From Streptomyces spectabilis (GTDB taxonomy: Bacteria > Actinomycetota > Actinomycetes > Streptomycetales > Streptomycetaceae), in the NCBI RefSeq assembly GCF_008704795.1, contig NZ_CP023690.1, positions 2,304,501-2,368,500 on the forward strand: a stretch of DNA of 64,000 bases. The letters are read 5' to 3'. The notes beneath the pieces are model-generated. The model did no database searches, was not told where the DNA came from, and saw only the letters and a program-made list of their open reading frames with translations. Below are positions 34,301 through 43,862 of the stretch, piece after piece (position 1 is the first letter of the stretch; every line of letters begins with the position of its first letter). A program made the translations under genes and the position numbers.

Positions 34301-34318
34301 ATACCGACCGGTACGTAT
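34301..34318. promoter_or_regulatory. TetR-type operator before the molybdopterin oxidoreductase
   Basis: ATACCGACCGGTACGTAT, 7 of 9 positions symmetric, with the ACCGACCGGT core. It lies between the tetR stop (34330) and the oxidoreductase start (34256). Confidence 0.55.
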
Positions 34319-34329
34319 GGCGCCAGGGT

Positions 34330-34980
34330 TCAGCCGAGGGCGCGCTCGACGTACGCGTACAGCAGGGTCCGCGTCTCCGCCACGATCTTCGGGTCCCCCA
34401 ACGGGTCGGTGCGGAAGGCGAGTTGCAGCAGGGCATCGACGGCCTCGACGCTGACGAGCATGGTGCGGCGCAACCGGGCGTCCAGCGGGCGGCCGAGGTG
34501 CCCGGCGAGGAGCCGGGCGACGCGGTCTGCGACCGTCTCGTTGGCGTCGGGCATCGCCTCGGGCGCCGAGGGGATGCCGAAGTCGACCCGCCCGAAGCCG
34601 GGGACCGTGCGCTTCATCAGCAGATACTCGTCGAAGGCGGCCGCGACGGCGCCGCGCAGATCGCCACGGGGCACGGCCGTCATGCGCGCCGCGACCCGGC
34701 GGGCGTAGGCGTCGAGGTTGCGGTGGGCCAGGGCGTCGGCCAAGGCACGCTTGTTGTCGAAGAAGCGGTAGACCGAGCCGATGGGCACGCCCGCGCGCTC
34801 CGCGACCGCCCGGGTGGTCAGGTCCTCGTAGCCGACCTCGTCGAGGAGGGCGGCGCAGGCGTCGAGGATCCGGGTCAGCCGCTCCGCGCTGCGGCGCTGC
34901 ACGGGCGTGCGGCGCAGGGCGGCCTGGGGGTTCGGGTCACGCGTACCGGAGGAGTCACGCACTCCGGGAGGGTAGAACAC
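34330..34980 (-). CDS. TetR-family regulator next to the molybdopterin oxidoreductase
   Basis: A TetR regulator of up to 216 residues. The HTH reads [38 protein letters not shown], after a basic linker [13 protein letters not shown]. The start is uncertain: GTG at 34980 or GTG at 34962, neither with a good ribosome site. It lies upstream of the molybdopterin oxidoreductase on the same strand and is divergent from hmgA. The palindrome at 34301-34318 makes the oxidoreductase its likely target. Confidence 0.83.
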   Translation of the reverse strand: MFYPPGVRDSSGTRDPNPQAALRRTPVQRRSAERLTRILDACAALLDEVGYEDLTTRAVAERAGVPIGSVYRFFDNKRALADALAHRNLDAYARRVAARMTAVPRGDLRGAVAAAFDEYLLMKRTVPGFGRVDFGIPSAPEAMPDANETVADRVARLLAGHLGRPLDARLRRTMLVSVEAVDALLQLAFRTDPLGDPKIVAETRTLLYAYVERALG

Positions 34981-35044
34981 CGTTCACATTTCACGGATCC
35001 CTCTTGCGCGGGGAAAAACCGAATCCTACGGTGTTCCATAGGAA
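34975..35044. promoter_or_regulatory. Divergent tetR/hmgA promoter with small palindromes
   Basis: Contains GAACACCGTTC (34975-34985, overlapping the possible tetR start) and TTCCATAGGAA (35034-35044). It also holds GAACACCG and CGGTGTTC as inverted copies 54 bp apart. The region is AT-richer than its flanks. These are candidate operators for control of hmgA and tetR. Confidence 0.4.
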
Positions 35045-35103
35045 TCGTTGGCGAGGGCGCCGGCGTGGGCCCCGTCGTGGGCCAGGGAGCCGAGGGAGCT
35101 GTC

Positions 35104-36438
35104 ATGAGCGGGGATCAGCCGAAGGACGACAGGGACAACGCGCGCAAGCTCGCCGAGGGCCTCACCCACCTCACCGGATTCGGCAACGAGCACAGCTCGG
35201 AGGCCGTCCCGGGCGCCCTGCCGCACGGCCGCAACTCGCCGCAGCGCGCCCCCCTCGGCCTGTACGCGGAGCAGCTGAGCGGCACCGCGTTCACCGAGCC
35301 GCGCGCCCACAACCGCCGCTCGTGGCTGTACCGCGTCCGCCCGTCGGCCGCGCACCCGTCGTTCGCCCGGACCGACAACGGCGCGATCCGCACGGCCCCC
35401 TTCACCGAGACCGTGCCCGACCCCAACCGCCTGCGCTGGAACCCGCTGCCGGAGCCCGCCCCCGGCACCGACTGGCTGGCCGGCCTGTGGACCCTCGGGG
35501 GCAACGGCGACGCGACCCAGCGCACCGGCATGGCGGTGCACCTGTACCACGCCAACGCCTCCATGGACCGGGTCTTCAGCGACGCCGACGGCGAGCTGCT
35601 GATCGTGCCGGAGCGCGGCGGCCTGCTGCTCCGCACCGAGCTGGGCCTGCTGCGCGCCGAGCCCGGCCACATCGCCCTGATCCCGCGCGGCGTCCGCTTC
35701 CGCGTCGAGCTGCTCGACGACAGCGCCCGTGGGTACGTCTGCGAGAACTACGGCGCGGTCTTCCAGCTCCCCGACCTCGGCCCGATCGGCGCCAACGGCC
35801 TGGCGAACGCCCGGGACTTCATGGCCCCGGTCGCCGCGTACGAGGACGTCGAGGGCCCGGTCGAGGTCGTCAACAAGTTCTGCGGCAACCTCTGGGCGGC
35901 CACCTACGACCACTCCCCCCTCGACGTGGTCGCCTGGCACGGCAACTACGTGCCGTACGTGTACGACCTGAGCCGCTTCAACGTCATCGGCTCCATCTCG
36001 TACGACCACCCGGACCCCTCCATCTTCACGGTGCTCACCTCGCCGTCGGACACCCCGGGCCTCGCGGGCGTCGACTTCGTGGTGTTCGCGCCGCGCTGGC
36101 TCGTCGGCGAGGACACCTTCCGGCCGCCGTACTTCCACCGGAACGTGATGAGCGAGTACATGGGCCTGATCGAGGGCGCGTACGACGCCAAGGCGGAAGG
36201 CTTCGTGCCGGGCGGCGGCTCGCTGCACAACATGATGTCGGCGCACGGCCCCGACCGGGAGACGTTCGAGCGGGCCAGCGCCGCGGAGCTGAGGCCGCAG
36301 AAGATCGACGACGGTCTGGCGTTCATGTTCGAGACCCGCTGGCCGGTGACCGCCACGGAGCAGGCGGCTTCGGCGGACCATCTGCAGCGGAGGTACGACG
36401 ACGTATGGCAGGGTCTGGAGCGTCATTTCCGGCCGTAG
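35104..36438 (+). CDS. hmgA: Homogentisate 1,2-dioxygenase
   Basis: A 444-residue enzyme, the usual length, that opens the ring of homogentisate to maleylacetoacetate in tyrosine and phenylalanine catabolism. The signature [13 protein letters not shown] start ([18 protein letters not shown]) is present. The iron ligands are His345 and Glu351 in FHRNVMSE and His381 in the [10 protein letters not shown] segment, with His375 at the conserved active-site position. No other tyrosine-pathway genes (hppD, fahA, maiA) are adjacent. ATG at 35104 follows GGGAGCC-type purines. A GntR gene begins 52 bp downstream and may be cotranscribed. Confidence 0.96.
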   Translation: MSGDQPKDDRDNARKLAEGLTHLTGFGNEHSSEAVPGALPHGRNSPQRAPLGLYAEQLSGTAFTEPRAHNRRSWLYRVRPSAAHPSFARTDNGAIRTAPFTETVPDPNRLRWNPLPEPAPGTDWLAGLWTLGGNGDATQRTGMAVHLYHANASMDRVFSDADGELLIVPERGGLLLRTELGLLRAEPGHIALIPRGVRFRVELLDDSARGYVCENYGAVFQLPDLGPIGANGLANARDFMAPVAAYEDVEGPVEVVNKFCGNLWAATYDHSPLDVVAWHGNYVPYVYDLSRFNVIGSISYDHPDPSIFTVLTSPSDTPGLAGVDFVVFAPRWLVGEDTFRPPYFHRNVMSEYMGLIEGAYDAKAEGFVPGGGSLHNMMSAHGPDRETFERASAAELRPQKIDDGLAFMFETRWPVTATEQAASADHLQRRYDDVWQGLERHFRP

Positions 36439-36490
36439 CACCACCACTTCCGGCCGCTGTCCGCGTCGTCTCGGAAGTACGGAGTTCCCT

Positions 36491-37240
36491 GTGACCGCTT
36501 TCGCCCCGGACTCGATCGTCCTGAACCGAAAGCTGCCGCTGTGGTATCAGGTCTCGCAGTCGCTGCGCGCCTCGATACTCGGCCGGGCGCCGGACGCCCC
36601 GCTGCGCCTGCCGACCGAGGAGCAGCTGGCGGGGCACTACGGCGTCAGCGTGCTCACCATGCGCCAGGCCCTCAAGGAGCTGGAGGACGAGGGCCTGATC
36701 AGCAGGCACCGGCGGCGCGGCACGTTCATCGAGCCGGACGTGCGGCGCGGCTCGCCGGTGCGGCTGCTCGGCTCGGTCGACGCGATCGTGGCGCAGCAGT
36801 CCGGCATGGACACCAAGCTCCTGTCCCACGGCCGGGAGCAGGTGCCCACCGACGTCGCCGAGCACTTCCCCGGGCTCGCCGAGGTCGCCACGTACCACCG
36901 GCTGCGCAGCGACGCCAGGACCGGCGAGCCGACCAACCACGCGCGCAACCACGTGCGCCCCGACCTCGCCGAGCGCATCGACCCGACCGACCTGGAGCGG
37001 TGGCCGATGACGAAGGTCCTGCGCGACGTGGTGGGCGTGGCGATCTCGCGCATCACCGACACCGTGGAGGCCAGGCTCGCCGACCCGGAGACCGCCCGGC
37101 TGCTCCAAGTGCCGCTGCTCAGCCCGATCCTGCACTACACGGGCATCACCTACGACACCGAGGGGCGGGCGCTCGACGTGGCCCGGATCCAGTACCGGGG
37201 CGACCGCTTCTCCTTCACCGTCACGCTCGACGCGACCTGA
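36491..37240 (+). CDS. GntR/HutC-family transcriptional regulator
   Basis: A 249-residue regulator with a GntR winged helix at about residues 15-80 (LPTEEQLAGHYGVSVLTMRQALKELEDEGLISRHRRRGTF) and a C-terminal UTRA ligand domain ending in DVARIQYRGDRFSFTVTL. The GTG at 36491 is 52 bp after hmgA. UTRA domains bind small catabolites; histidine-, sugar- or aromatic-derived effectors are all known. Position suggests a link to homogentisate catabolism, but this is inferred. Confidence 0.87.
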   Translation: MTAFAPDSIVLNRKLPLWYQVSQSLRASILGRAPDAPLRLPTEEQLAGHYGVSVLTMRQALKELEDEGLISRHRRRGTFIEPDVRRGSPVRLLGSVDAIVAQQSGMDTKLLSHGREQVPTDVAEHFPGLAEVATYHRLRSDARTGEPTNHARNHVRPDLAERIDPTDLERWPMTKVLRDVVGVAISRITDTVEARLADPETARLLQVPLLSPILHYTGITYDTEGRALDVARIQYRGDRFSFTVTLDAT

Positions 37241-37265
37241 TGGCCGCCGCGCGGCGCGTCGTACG

Positions 37266-38465
37266 ATGCCGGGCGTGACGTACGACGACGCGCCGCCGCT
37301 CGCCGATCTCATGCCGTGGTCCGTCGCGCCGCTCCGGCCGGGACGCGGGTGGCCGATGGCGCCCGACGCCGCGTCCCTCAGAGCCCGTTGGGACGCCTTC
37401 GTCCGCGCCGACGCGGCCGGGCGCGAGGCGCTGTTCGGGCCCACCCGGGCCCGCACCCTGCACACCTCGGTGGCCCAGCTGCCCGGGTGCGGCGGCGGCA
37501 CGGGGCGGCTCGCCCGCGAGAACGGGCCCTGCGCCGAACCCGTCCGGGTGGTGCACGGCCCCTTCGACGAGCAGTGGCTGATACCCGACCACCGGCTCCT
37601 GGACGCGGCCCGCCCCGAGCTGTGGCGGGTGGCGGGGGCCGGGCAGCTCTTCCTGACCGAGCAGGGGTACGTGCCCGACGCGGGCGCCGGGCCCGCCGTG
37701 CTCGCCTCCGCGGTGCTGCCGGACGGGCACTCCCCCGCCGGGCGGCCCGGCCGCGTCCGCCCGCTGTACCGACGTCCTGGTGGCGCTGAAACGAACGTTC
37801 TACCCGGTCTGTTGGAACATCTCTCCCTGCGGTACGGGACCGACGTCGCCCCGGAGGACTTCCTGGCCTGGGTCCTGGTCGCCGCGCGGGCCGCGCCCGC
37901 GGGCCCCGTCGTGCCGCTCACCTCCGCCGCCGACGCGTGGGAGCGGGGCGTGGAACTCGGGCGGCGCGCGCTCTGGCTCCAGCTGCGCGGCAGCTCCGCC
38001 GAGCGGCCGAAGCTGCCCGGCGGACGGCGGCCGTACGTGCGGGCGCCGCTGCCCGCGCTTCCCTCGGGGCTCGGCTACGACGCCGACGAGGAGGCCCTGC
38101 GGATCGGCGGGGGCGGGCTCATCTCGCCCGTGCCCGCGGGGGCGTGGGACTTCCGGGTCAGCGGTGTGCGGGTCCTGGAGCTGTGGTTCGAGCGCCGGGC
38201 GGCCCCCGCGGAGCCCGGCACCCTGGAGGCCGTCGGGCCCTCGGTGTGGCCCCAGGCCTGGACCTCGCAGCTCCTGGAGCTGATCACGGTCCTCGCCCTC
38301 CTCGCGGAGCTCCCCGCGCTCGCGGAGATCCCCGCGGACGCCGCGCTCACGGCCGCCGACCTGCACACGGCGGGGGTCCTGCCCGTCCCCGCGGCGGCCC
38401 GGCGCCCGGCCTCGGTCCTCGACCACCACGAAGAGGGGCCCGAGGGGCAGTTCGCCCTGCTGTGA
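37266..38465 (+). CDS. Stand-alone protein resembling type ISP restriction-modification C-terminal domain
   Basis: A 399-residue soluble protein without methyltransferase (no FxGxG or NPPY) or helicase motifs. The segment GPFDEQWLIPDHRLLDAARPELWRV and the C-terminal VWPQAWTSQLLELITVLALLAEL resemble the target-recognition/specificity region of type ISP (single-polypeptide) restriction enzymes, and Streptomyces orthologues are commonly annotated that way. It begins 25 bp after the GntR stop. Without catalytic domains it cannot be a restriction enzyme alone; it may be a domesticated DNA-binding protein. The family call rests on my recall of these motifs. Confidence 0.6.
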   Translation: MPGVTYDDAPPLADLMPWSVAPLRPGRGWPMAPDAASLRARWDAFVRADAAGREALFGPTRARTLHTSVAQLPGCGGGTGRLARENGPCAEPVRVVHGPFDEQWLIPDHRLLDAARPELWRVAGAGQLFLTEQGYVPDAGAGPAVLASAVLPDGHSPAGRPGRVRPLYRRPGGAETNVLPGLLEHLSLRYGTDVAPEDFLAWVLVAARAAPAGPVVPLTSAADAWERGVELGRRALWLQLRGSSAERPKLPGGRRPYVRAPLPALPSGLGYDADEEALRIGGGGLISPVPAGAWDFRVSGVRVLELWFERRAAPAEPGTLEAVGPSVWPQAWTSQLLELITVLALLAELPALAEIPADAALTAADLHTAGVLPVPAAARRPASVLDHHEEGPEGQFALL

Positions 38466-38468
38466 GGG

Positions 38469-39851
38469 TCAGGCACGGCTCCCGCGCCCCAGGGGCAGCA
38501 GCGCGACCATGCTGAGGAACTGGAGGGCGGCGAGGAGCACGATCCCGCTGCGGAAGCCGGGCACGCCCGCGCCTCCCGTGCCGTAGGCGAGGGCGGCCAG
38601 CGCGGGGCCCACCGTGAACGCGAGGGTCCGGAAGGTGTTGGTGACGCCCCCGGCCGTGCCGACGAGGTCCGGCGGGGTCCGCTCCAGGATGCCGACGCTG
38701 ACCGGCGTGCCGAACAGCGCCTGCCCCGCACCGGTGACGGCCAGGCGCCAGCCGATGTCCCACAGCCCCGCGTCCGGCCCGAGGGTGAGCATGCTCAGCA
38801 CCCCGAGCCCGGTCAGCGCGGCGCCCGCCGCGCCCACGAGCGCCTTCGGGAAGCGGTCGGCGAGCGCGCCGCCGAAGGACGCGGTGAGCGCCACCGCCCC
38901 GATGAAGAACATCATCGCGAGGCCGGTCAGGGACGCCCCGGCGTCCAGGACGTCGGCGACGTAGTAGGGCAGCAGGAAGTAGGACAGGCCGGTGAACGTA
39001 CCGCTGAGGAAGAGGGCGAGCACGGGCAGGCCGACCTCGGGCCGCCGCAGCAGGTCGAGGACGGGGCGCGCGGTGCGCAGCCGCGCCCACCACGCACCGC
39101 CCGCGACCGCCACGGCCGCGGCCGCCCCCGCGGCGACGGGCGCGCCCGCGTCGATCCGGTCGAAGGCGACGAGCAGCGCCGTGACGGCGGCGCCGAGGAC
39201 CACGCCGTCCCCGACCAGCGAACGGCTCGGCGGCACGAGGCCCTTGTCGCCGCGCGGGATCAGCCGCGCGCCCAGCCACACCACCGCGATCAGGACGGGG
39301 ATCTTCAGCAGGAACACCGGCCGCCATCCGTACGCGTCCACGACGGCCCCGCCGAGCGACGAGCCGCCCATGGAGCCCAGCGGCATGATCGTGGCGATGT
39401 AGCCCATGGCGCGGCCCCGGCGCTTGGGCGGCACGCTCATGGCGACCACCGGCATGTACAGCGCGCCGACGACGGCGCCCGCCACGCCTTGCAGCACGCG
39501 GGCGGCCACCAGGACCGGAAGGTTCGGGGCCAGGGCCGCGAGCACGCTGGTCAGGCCGATGGCGGGCGTGGCGAGGAGGAACACCGCGCGCAGGTCCACG
39601 CGGTCGCTCCAGCGCCCGGCGGGGAGGGCGAGCGCGGCGGTGGGCAACGCGTAGGCGAGCAGCACCCATTGGGTGGCGGAGGAGCCGACGCCCAGGTCGT
39701 CCCCCATCGCGGGCAGCGTGACGGCGGACAGGCTGAGTTCCAAGGTGACCATGAGCATGGCGAGGGCCATGACGACGACGGGCGCCCAGCGCGTCCGCCC
39801 ACCGTCGTCGGCGGACGGGGCACCGGTGGCCGCGGAGATCTGCTGAGTCAT
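38469..39851 (-). CDS. MFS drug:H+ antiporter-type transporter
   Basis: A 460-residue major facilitator. Helix 1 ends VTLELSLSAVTLPAMGDDLG, and the loop motif LPAGRWSDRVDLR plus ARVLQGVAGAVVGALYMPVV (motif C-like region) point to the DHA1/DHA2 multidrug exporters. The count of hydrophobic segments is consistent with 12-14 helices. The start is the ATG at 39851, divergent from an oxidoreductase across a promoter with three CCAGTCAT repeats. It converges with the preceding gene with 3 bp between stops. Confidence 0.88.
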   Translation of the reverse strand: MTQQISAATGAPSADDGGRTRWAPVVVMALAMLMVTLELSLSAVTLPAMGDDLGVGSSATQWVLLAYALPTAALALPAGRWSDRVDLRAVFLLATPAIGLTSVLAALAPNLPVLVAARVLQGVAGAVVGALYMPVVAMSVPPKRRGRAMGYIATIMPLGSMGGSSLGGAVVDAYGWRPVFLLKIPVLIAVVWLGARLIPRGDKGLVPPSRSLVGDGVVLGAAVTALLVAFDRIDAGAPVAAGAAAAVAVAGGAWWARLRTARPVLDLLRRPEVGLPVLALFLSGTFTGLSYFLLPYYVADVLDAGASLTGLAMMFFIGAVALTASFGGALADRFPKALVGAAGAALTGLGVLSMLTLGPDAGLWDIGWRLAVTGAGQALFGTPVSVGILERTPPDLVGTAGGVTNTFRTLAFTVGPALAALAYGTGGAGVPGFRSGIVLLAALQFLSMVALLPLGRGSRA

Positions 39852-39894
39852 GCGATCGACGCTAGGAACGGCCTCCCCCGCGCCGCCTCCGTCA

Positions 39895-39938
39895 CATGAC
39901 TGGTCACCCGACCCCCAGTCATCCCATCCCAGTCATCC
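39895..39938. promoter_or_regulatory. Three CCAGTCAT repeats in a divergent promoter
   Basis: CATGACTGG (39895-39903, inverted), CCAGTCATCC (39915-39924) and CCAGTCATCC (39929-39938; direct copies 14 bp apart) lie between the MFS exporter and the oxidoreductase genes. They look like binding sites for one shared regulator. Confidence 0.5.
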
Positions 39939-40017
39939 GACAGAGGCGAGCGCGCGCCGCCCGCGCCTAGCGTCGAGCGTGTCATCACACCCCCCACCGC
40001 CTCCGGGAGGAATCCCC

Positions 40018-40929
40018 ATGCTCGCGATGGCTCTCACGGAGTACGGCGGTCCCGAAGTGCTCCGCCTCATGGACCTCGACGTCCCGGAGCCGGGCCCCGG
40101 GCAGGTGCGGGTGCGGGTCAGGGCCGCGGGGGTCATGCCCTTCGACACGGGCGTCCGGCAGGGGGTCGTGCGCCCGCCCGGCACCGCCTTCCCGATCGTG
40201 CCCGGCAACGAGTTCGCGGGCACCGTGGACGCGGTGGGCTCCGCGGTCACGGCGTTCGCGCCCGGCACGGACGTGCTCGGCTTCTCGCTGCTCGGCGCGT
40301 ACGCGCAGTACGTCGTCGTGGGCGCCGACCAGCTGGTCGCCAAGCCGGACGCGATGGACTTCGTCAGCGCGGGCGGCTTCTCCGGCAACGCCCAGGGCGC
40401 GCACATGGCGCTCAGCGCGGTCGGCGTGCGCCCCGGCGACACGGTCCTGGTCAGCGGCGCCGCGGGCGGATTCGGCACCCAGGCCGTGCAGTTGGCGAGG
40501 GCGTGGGGCGCCACCACGGTCATCGGCACCGCGAGCCCGCGCAACCACGACCACCTGCGCGCCCTCGGCGCCGTCCCGGTCACGTACGGCGAAGGCCTGG
40601 AGGACCGGCTGCGCGCCCTCGCCCCGGACGGCGTCGACGCGGCCGTCGACGGCGCGGGCCCCGAGGGCCTGCGGGCGGCGGTGGCCGTGGCCAAGGACCG
40701 CGAGCGCGTGGCGACGATGCTCGCAGACGAGGAGGCCACCCGCCTCGGCGTGCCGCTGCTGCGCGGCACCCGCACGGCGGAGCGCCTGGCCGAGATCACC
40801 GCCCTGTACGCGAAGGGCCTGCTGCGGGTCCACCTCCGGGCGGCCCACCCCCTCCAGGACGCGGCGGCCGCCCACCGCGCCGTGGAGTCGGGCCACGGCA
40901 GGGGCAAGGTCGTCCTGAGGGTCGACTGA
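40018..40929 (+). CDS. NADP-dependent quinone oxidoreductase-like enzyme
   Basis: A 303-residue medium-chain reductase without zinc ligands. The N-terminal domain has VPEPGPGQVRVRVRAAGVMPFD and VPGNEFAGTV. The cofactor motif VLVSGAAGGFGTQAVQLARAWG is intact. GGGAGG lies 7 bases before the ATG at 40018. It is divergent from the MFS exporter and 51 bp upstream of the LAL regulator. A detoxification role with the exporter is plausible but inferred. Confidence 0.88.
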   Translation: MLAMALTEYGGPEVLRLMDLDVPEPGPGQVRVRVRAAGVMPFDTGVRQGVVRPPGTAFPIVPGNEFAGTVDAVGSAVTAFAPGTDVLGFSLLGAYAQYVVVGADQLVAKPDAMDFVSAGGFSGNAQGAHMALSAVGVRPGDTVLVSGAAGGFGTQAVQLARAWGATTVIGTASPRNHDHLRALGAVPVTYGEGLEDRLRALAPDGVDAAVDGAGPEGLRAAVAVAKDRERVATMLADEEATRLGVPLLRGTRTAERLAEITALYAKGLLRVHLRAAHPLQDAAAAHRAVESGHGRGKVVLRVD

Positions 40930-40980
40930 CCGCCGCGCGGCCGGGGAATATCCGGCGCACCGCGGCGGCTGAGTTGAACC

Positions 40981-43764
40981 ATGCTCGAAGGCCGCACCGC
41001 AGAACTGGACCAGCTCACCTCGCTGCTCGCCCTGGCCCGCACCGGGCGCAGCGCGGCCCTGGTGCTGCGTGGAGAGGCCGGAATCGGCAAGTCCGCCCTG
41101 CTGGAAGCAGCGGCCGGGGCGGCGGCACCGCACGACTCGGAGCCGGGCGCCCCCTGGGGGCGGGTGCTGCGCACCACCGGCGTGGAGGCCGAGAGCGAAC
41201 TCCCCTTCGCGGGGCTGCACATGCTCCTGCACCCGGTCACCGACCGCGTCGGCGCCCTGCCCGCCCCGCAGGCCGCGGCCCTGCGCACCGCGCTCGGCCT
41301 CGCGGGCGGTGCGCACGACGGCCCTGGCGACCGGTTCCTGACGGGCGTCGCCGTGCTGAGCCTGCTGTCCGAGCTCGCCGACGACGGGCCGCTGCTGTGC
41401 GTCGTGGACGACGCGCACTGGCTGGACCACGCGTCGGCGGACGCGCTGTTGTTCGCCGCCCGGCGGCTCACGGCCGAGGGCGTGGTGATGCTGTTCGCGG
41501 CCCGCGAGCCGCACGGCCCGCCGTTCCCCGCCGCGGGCCTGCCCGAGCTGCGTCTGGCCGGGATCGACGACGCCGCCGCGGACCGGCTGCTCGCCGCGCA
41601 CGCCGGGGACCTGCCGCCGTACGTACGCCGTCAGCTGCTCGCCGAGGCGCGCGGCAACCCCCTGGCCCTGCGCGAGCTGCCCGCCGCCCAGCGCGAGGGG
41701 CAGCTCGCGGCGGCCGGGCCTCAGTCCGCGCCGGGGCCCGGCCCCTCCCTGGTGCAGCGGGCGTTCGCCGACCGGATCGCCGCGCTGCCGGAGGCCACCC
41801 GGACCCTGCTGCTCGTCGCGGCGGCCGAGGGCACCGGGGACCTGGAGACCACGGCGGCGGCCGCCGCCGCGCTCGGGGCCGCCGTCACCGACGCGGAGCC
41901 CGCCGAGCGCAAGCAGCTCCTGCGAGTCGAAGCCGGGCGGCTCGTCTTCCGGCACCCCCTGATCCGCACCGCGGCCTACCGCGGCGCCCCGCTCGGGGCC
42001 CGCATCGCCGCCCACCGCGCCCTCGCGGACGCGCTGCCGCGCGTCGGTCAGGCCGACCGCCGCGCCTGGCACCTGGCCGCGGCCACCACCGAGCCCGACG
42101 AGCACGTGGCGTCCGTCCTGGAGCGGACCGCCGAACACGCCCGCGCCCGCGGCGGCTACGCGGCCGAGGCCGCCGCCTTCGAACGGGCCGCGCGGCTCAC
42201 CCCGGACAGCGCGGAGCGCGCCCGGCGCCTGGCCCTCGCCGCGTCGGCGGCGGCCGACGCGGGCCACGGCGACCACGCGGCCCGGCTCGCGGGCAGCGCG
42301 CGGCCGCACCTGACAGACCCGGACCTCCTCGCCCGCCTCGCACGGGTCCGCGCGGGCGTGGCCCGCGAGCGCGACGACCTGGAGGCCGCGCACACGGTGC
42401 TCGTGGACACCGCGTCGGACCTCGCCGAGCGGGCGCCGGAGACGGCGGCGCGACTGCTGTACGAGGCGATGACGGCGGCCTGGGCGTCAGGGCGGCGCAC
42501 GGCGGTCGACGCGGTCCTGGAGCGGGCGGCCTCGCTGGGCGTCGAGCCGTCGCCCGCCGCGCCGCCCTATCTGCTGGCGGTGACGGGCCTGGCGCGGCTC
42601 GCCGCGGGCGACCCGGGCGCGGCCCTGCCGCCGCTGCGGCGCCTCTTCGACGCCGCGCGGAACCGGGAGCACGGCCTGGACCTGCGCGAGCGGGCCTCCG
42701 TCGCCGGGTGGTTCGCGCCGCTCGGCGATCTGGAGGGCGGCGTCGAGCTTGCCGCGGACCTGGAGCGCGAGTGCCGGGAGCAGGGCGCGGTGGGGCCGCT
42801 GCCCCTCGTGCTGCTCCAGCGGGCCCGGGCCCGTGTGCTGCTCGGCCGGCACGGCTGCGCCCTGGCGGGCGCGGAGGACGGCGTCCGCATCGCGCGCGAC
42901 AGCGGCCAGCACCACTACGCGGCCCAGCTGACGGGCGTCCTCGCCCATCTCGCGGCGCTCGACGGGGACGAGGCCCGCGTCCGGGACCTGGCCGGGCACC
43001 TCGACCCCCGGCAGGCGCCGCCCGGCCGGGTGTGGGGCGCGGCCGCCCTTCCCCTGCTCGATCTGGGCCTCGGCCGCTACGAGGCGGCGCTGCGCGGCTA
43101 CGAGGACCTGGCGGCGGGCCCCGCGGGCCACACGGTGGTGGCGCTGCACTGTCTGCCGGACCACGTCGAGGCGGCGGTGCGGGCCGGGCGGCCAGGCGCG
43201 GCGCGCGACGCCCGGCGGCGGTTCGCGCAATGGGCGGAGCACACGGACGCGGCCTGGGCGCGCGCCCTCGCGGCGCGCTGCCGCGCCCTGCTCGCCGACG
43301 AGGCCGGGGCGCAGACCGCGTACGAGGAGGCCCTGGAGCTGCACACCGGGGACGGCAGGCCCTTCGAGCAGGCCCGTACGCGGCTCCTGTTCGGCGAGTG
43401 GCTGCGCCGGACCGGCCGCAGGAGCGAGGCCCGTGCCCCGCTGCGGGCGGCCCTCGACGCGTTCGAGCGGATCGGGGCGGCGCCGTGGGCGGGCCGGGCG
43501 CGCGCGGAGCTGCGGGCCACGGGCGAGAGCAGGGTGCGGGCACGCGGTGAGCGGGTGCCGCTGGAGCGGCTCACGCCGCAGGAGCGTCACGTGGTGCGGC
43601 TCGCGGCGGCGGGCCTGACCAACCGCGACATCGGCGCCCAGCTCTTCCTGTCCCCGCGCACGGTGGGCTACCACCTGTACAACGCGTATCCGAAGCTGGG
43701 GGTGTCGTCGCGGGGCGAACTGGCCCGGCTCGGCGTCGGGACGGACGAAGAGCTGAGTGCCTGA
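40981..43764 (+). CDS. LAL-type LuxR-family ATP-binding regulator
   Basis: A 927-residue large ATP-binding LuxR regulator. Walker A is GEAGIGKSAL near residue 32, and Walker B is LLCVVDDAHWLDHAS near residue 140. A long alanine-rich helical-repeat middle resembles the TPR region of MalT-like proteins. The C-terminal LuxR HTH reads LTPQERHVVRLAAAGLTNRDIGAQLFLSPRTVGYHLYNAYPKLGV. These proteins activate transcription, often of secondary-metabolite or sugar genes. No biosynthetic cluster lies next to it; the nearest targets are the oxidoreductase and exporter genes. Confidence 0.9.
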   Translation: MLEGRTAELDQLTSLLALARTGRSAALVLRGEAGIGKSALLEAAAGAAAPHDSEPGAPWGRVLRTTGVEAESELPFAGLHMLLHPVTDRVGALPAPQAAALRTALGLAGGAHDGPGDRFLTGVAVLSLLSELADDGPLLCVVDDAHWLDHASADALLFAARRLTAEGVVMLFAAREPHGPPFPAAGLPELRLAGIDDAAADRLLAAHAGDLPPYVRRQLLAEARGNPLALRELPAAQREGQLAAAGPQSAPGPGPSLVQRAFADRIAALPEATRTLLLVAAAEGTGDLETTAAAAAALGAAVTDAEPAERKQLLRVEAGRLVFRHPLIRTAAYRGAPLGARIAAHRALADALPRVGQADRRAWHLAAATTEPDEHVASVLERTAEHARARGGYAAEAAAFERAARLTPDSAERARRLALAASAAADAGHGDHAARLAGSARPHLTDPDLLARLARVRAGVARERDDLEAAHTVLVDTASDLAERAPETAARLLYEAMTAAWASGRRTAVDAVLERAASLGVEPSPAAPPYLLAVTGLARLAAGDPGAALPPLRRLFDAARNREHGLDLRERASVAGWFAPLGDLEGGVELAADLERECREQGAVGPLPLVLLQRARARVLLGRHGCALAGAEDGVRIARDSGQHHYAAQLTGVLAHLAALDGDEARVRDLAGHLDPRQAPPGRVWGAAALPLLDLGLGRYEAALRGYEDLAAGPAGHTVVALHCLPDHVEAAVRAGRPGAARDARRRFAQWAEHTDAAWARALAARCRALLADEAGAQTAYEEALELHTGDGRPFEQARTRLLFGEWLRRTGRRSEARAPLRAALDAFERIGAAPWAGRARAELRATGESRVRARGERVPLERLTPQERHVVRLAAAGLTNRDIGAQLFLSPRTVGYHLYNAYPKLGVSSRGELARLGVGTDEELSA

Positions 43765-43822
43765 GGGGGAACTGCGCGACCCGCCGCGTGCCGGGAGTGA
43801 CGGCGGGGGTACGGGGAAGCGT

Positions 43823-43852
43823 GGGCGCCCCCGAGCGAGGCCAGAGGCGCCC
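43823..43852. terminator. Probable terminator after the LAL regulator
   Basis: GGGCGCC (43823-43829) pairs with GGCGCCC (43846-43852) in the gap between the LAL gene and the convergent small gene. The 16-nt loop makes it a moderate candidate. Confidence 0.35.
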
Positions 43853-43862
43853 GCGCCCGAGG

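Noticed and set aside
31029..34454. Plus-strand open frame of 1141 codons
   Set aside because: Shadow of the MFS and molybdopterin oxidoreductase genes; composition is low-complexity Arg/Gly and it crosses a terminator and an operator.
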